DNA of 5,677 bases from CAYSHJ01 sp964589725 (lineage in GTDB: Bacteria; Planctomycetota; Planctomycetia; Planctomycetales; Planctomycetaceae). Both the position numbers and the translations under genes were made by a program. Positions 4,388 through 5,677 of the stretch are shown here, in pieces (position 1 is the stretch's first letter; each line of letters begins with the position of its first letter). Under the pieces are notes generated by a model. That model searched no databases. It was not told the origin of the DNA and was given only the letters and a program-made list of their open reading frames with translations. Where the stretch lies: positions 1 through 5,677 of the forward strand of contig CAZPUJ010000705.1 in NCBI GenBank assembly GCA_964589725.1, in the 5' to 3' direction.

Positions 4388-5677
4388 TCAGCGGTGCATC
4401 AGCGGTGGTGGAGGCAATGAACTTTGAACGGATTCGCGCGGCACGAACTTGTACGAGTCGATGAACTCCATCGCGACGAGCGTGCGTTCGTTCTTCGCAT
4501 AGCGTGGGAAGGGAAAACTCTCGCGAGCGAGCAGTTCGTAGTGCGGTCGCATGCCGGTCAGCCAGCGTTCGAGCGCGACCTCGTCGAACGGGAACCGCGA
4601 GTCGCGATACAGCACGCATCGCAACGGTCGTTCGGGTGAGATGCGATTCCAATCAGACGGCGGCAGACGGTTCCGACTGACTTCGATCGCTCGGTTGCAC
4701 AGGTACTGAGCCGACCAGCTCAACTCGCTGTGTTGCGCGGGGACGAAGTCGAGACCAAGATCGCTCTTCAGGCAAATGACCTCCTCTCCCTGGGCCAGGC
4801 TGAACCAAAAGCTTTGTGCGAACGCTCGTGCTCGAAAGTCGGAGCGCGTCTTGTACGGCGAGGCCACGTCGCGCGCGATCGCTCCGAACCCGATCGCCGC
4901 GAGCAAGACACAATCCAACGCTAACGCTCGTCGCGCCGAGAAGCCGCGATGCGACCACCACTCCAACACTTGCACGACGCCAACTGCAGTGAGGCAACAG
5001 ATCAGCGGGGCAAGGTACTGCGAAAATTTCACGTGTCCGCCGTACGGATAACGCTGCATTGCGGCCGCAAGAAAATGCAGCCCGACCGGCGCGAGGCACA
5101 GCCCCAGAAATGTCGTGGGATGGATTTTGAATCCGTCCCACGATGCTGGCGCATCACGTGCTAATGGCGGATCGACTGAGGACGGATTGGCAATCCGTCC
5201 TACGGCAGCGTCAGCCGCGTTCCCTGCGGCTTGTCGACGTTGCCACAACCGCCACAGTCCGGCCACGACAAGCATCAGCGTCAGACTACTCGCCCAATTC
5301 GGGCCGCCGATCGGATACGCCAGGAAGTCGCTGGCGTGAGTCCACAGCAGCCAGAACGGCAACTTCCAAGGTTCTCGCAGCGGCGGGAAGTGCAATCTCC
5401 AAAAGTCACCCATGAATCCGGCTTCGGCTCCGTTCTGCGCCTGGCCCGCGAGCCAGAACCAGAACGCGAAGCTCGCGACCAACGTCAGGTTCCAAACGCA
5501 CCATGCTCGCCATTCGGACCATGTTCCGTCGCACCGCCAAAGACGCGCACCGACAATAAGGCTGAACCCGCCCGCGGCGAAGGCGGCCGGATATGACACT
5601 CCCATGGCAAACGGCATCAGGAGTGTCAGCCACCACAGCCAGCATGCCTCACGGCGTTGCAGCCACTCGACGGTCAG
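4388..5677 (-). CDS. Polytopic GT-C-type glycosyltransferase-like membrane protein, N-terminus beyond window (partial)
   Basis: The frame is open from the right edge to TGA at 4388-4390; 429 residues are visible and the true start lies outside. The ATG at 5617 is internal, because the preceding 20 residues (LTVEWLQRREACWLWWLTLL) continue a membrane helix without a stop. Visible hydrophobic spans are roughly at 11-43, 60-78, 105-120, 128-144, 189-206, 218-238 and 249-267. The stretch MQRYPYGGHVKFSQYLAPLICCL (207-229) resembles the late transmembrane region of GT39/RgtA-type GT-C glycosyltransferases, where a YPYGG...R/K..QYLAP motif recurs in planctomycete homologues as I recall. The last ~160 residues form a soluble domain, probably extracytoplasmic, with a proline-rich tail (PPPPLMHR). 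The catalytic N-terminal loop with its acidic residues is not in the window, so activity cannot be judged. Residues about 158-188 (GRIANPS ... WDGFKIHP) are encoded by a palindromic repeat pair and look like an in-frame insertion between spans. The next gene starts 113 bp downstream. Confidence 0.72.
   Translation of the reverse strand: MTVEWLQRREACWLWWLTLLMPFAMGVSYPAAFAAGGFSLIVGARLWRCDGTWSEWRAWCVWNLTLVASFAFWFWLAGQAQNGAEAGFMGDFWRLHFPPLREPWKLPFWLLWTHASDFLAYPIGGPNWASSLTLMLVVAGLWRLWQRRQAAGNAADAAVGRIANPSSVDPPLARDAPASWDGFKIHPTTFLGLCLAPVGLHFLAAAMQRYPYGGHVKFSQYLAPLICCLTAVGVVQVLEWWSHRGFSARRALALDCVLLAAIGFGAIARDVASPYKTRSDFRARAFAQSFWFSLAQGEEVICLKSDLGLDFVPAQHSELSWSAQYLCNRAIEVSRNRLPPSDWNRISPERPLRCVLYRDSRFPFDEVALERWLTGMRPHYELLARESFPFPRYAKNERTLVAMEFIDSYKFVPRESVQSSLPPPPLMHR
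5113..5143. repeat. Interspersed palindrome, copy 1 (14-bp arms)
   Basis: Bases 5113-5126 (TCGTGGGATGGATT) pair with 5130-5143 (AATCCGTCCCACGA) around three bases; a single T:G pair at 5121/5135 interrupts the match. The core GGACGGATT/AATCCGTCC is shared with the palindrome at 5179-5201. It lies inside the glycosyltransferase coding frame, where it encodes WDGFKIHPT. I recall this element as a dispersed repeat of planctomycete genomes; the second copy close by supports a repeat family. Confidence 0.72.
5179..5201. repeat. Interspersed palindrome, copy 2 (11-bp arms)
   Basis: AGGACGGATTG (5179-5189) and CAATCCGTCCT (5191-5201) are perfect complements around a single base, so the hairpin would have a 3-base loop. 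Translated on the gene strand it gives GRIANPSS. Read in other frames it gives DGLAIRPT and TDWQSVLR, peptides that recur in planctomycete gene predictions because of this repeat (from memory). It is 35 bp from copy 1, and the pair spans about 90 bp. Confidence 0.75.

Noticed and set aside
4653..5141. 162-codon minus-strand frame overlapping the right-most glycosyltransferase
   Set aside because: It is a +1/+2 shadow of the longer frame, Arg/Ser/Val-rich without membrane segments or motifs, and it begins inside the palindromic repeat.
5113..5201. Reading the paired palindromes as a CRISPR array or as a rho-independent terminator
   Set aside because: There are only two imperfectly matching units with a single spacer, no T-tract follows the hairpins, and they lie within an open coding frame.

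Overview
The window comes from a GC-rich bacterial chromosome, most likely a planctomycete. Two things suggest this. An interspersed palindrome that reads as GRIANPS / TDWQSVLR-type peptides when translated sits inside a gene, and I recall that element as typical of planctomycete genomes. The gene arrangement (tsaB, a small orphan gene, an envelope-glycan cluster) and the weak or absent Shine-Dalgarno sequences at several starts also fit. The taxonomic call is inference; there is no rRNA or marker gene in the window.

Left side, plus strand (1-622): the last 43 codons of a probable tsaB (tRNA t6A biosynthesis) end at 134. A 164-bp gap follows, with a TATAAT-like box, a structured leader and a good Shine-Dalgarno. 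Then comes an unrecognised 107-residue protein (299-622) whose C-terminal half resembles the helical motif of the ribosomal protein L7/L12 C-terminal domain. Its stop is only 5 bp from the stop of the convergent minus-strand cluster, and a perfect 10-bp palindrome covers the junction.

Right side, minus strand (628-5677), read from right to left: (i) a polytopic GT-C-type glycosyltransferase-like protein, cut off by the window edge; (ii) a two-domain protein with an N-terminal HAD phosphatase domain and a C-terminal UbiA-superfamily domain resembling decaprenyl-phosphate phosphoribosyltransferase; (iii) a class I SAM-dependent methyltransferase; (iv) a GT87/DUF2029 polyprenol-phosphate-sugar-dependent glycosyltransferase. 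The genes share direction with gaps of 65-113 bp, and I see no convincing rho-independent terminator between them, so they are probably one transcription unit.

Working model (inference): the HAD-UbiA protein moves phosphoribose from PRPP to a polyprenyl phosphate, and its HAD domain may remove the 5-phosphate. This gives a lipid-linked pentofuranose donor. One or both GT-C enzymes would transfer the pentose to an extracytoplasmic acceptor, and the methyltransferase would modify the lipid, sugar or acceptor. The parts match the mycobacterial arabinan route (UbiA/Rv3806c plus a GT87 arabinosyltransferase such as AftC), but the grouping in a probable planctomycete is worth attention.

The most striking non-coding signal is a pair of related palindromes (5113-5143 and 5179-5201) inside the coding frame of the right-most glycosyltransferase. 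They look like an in-frame insertion of a REP/MITE-like element that adds about 30 residues to a loop between membrane segments.
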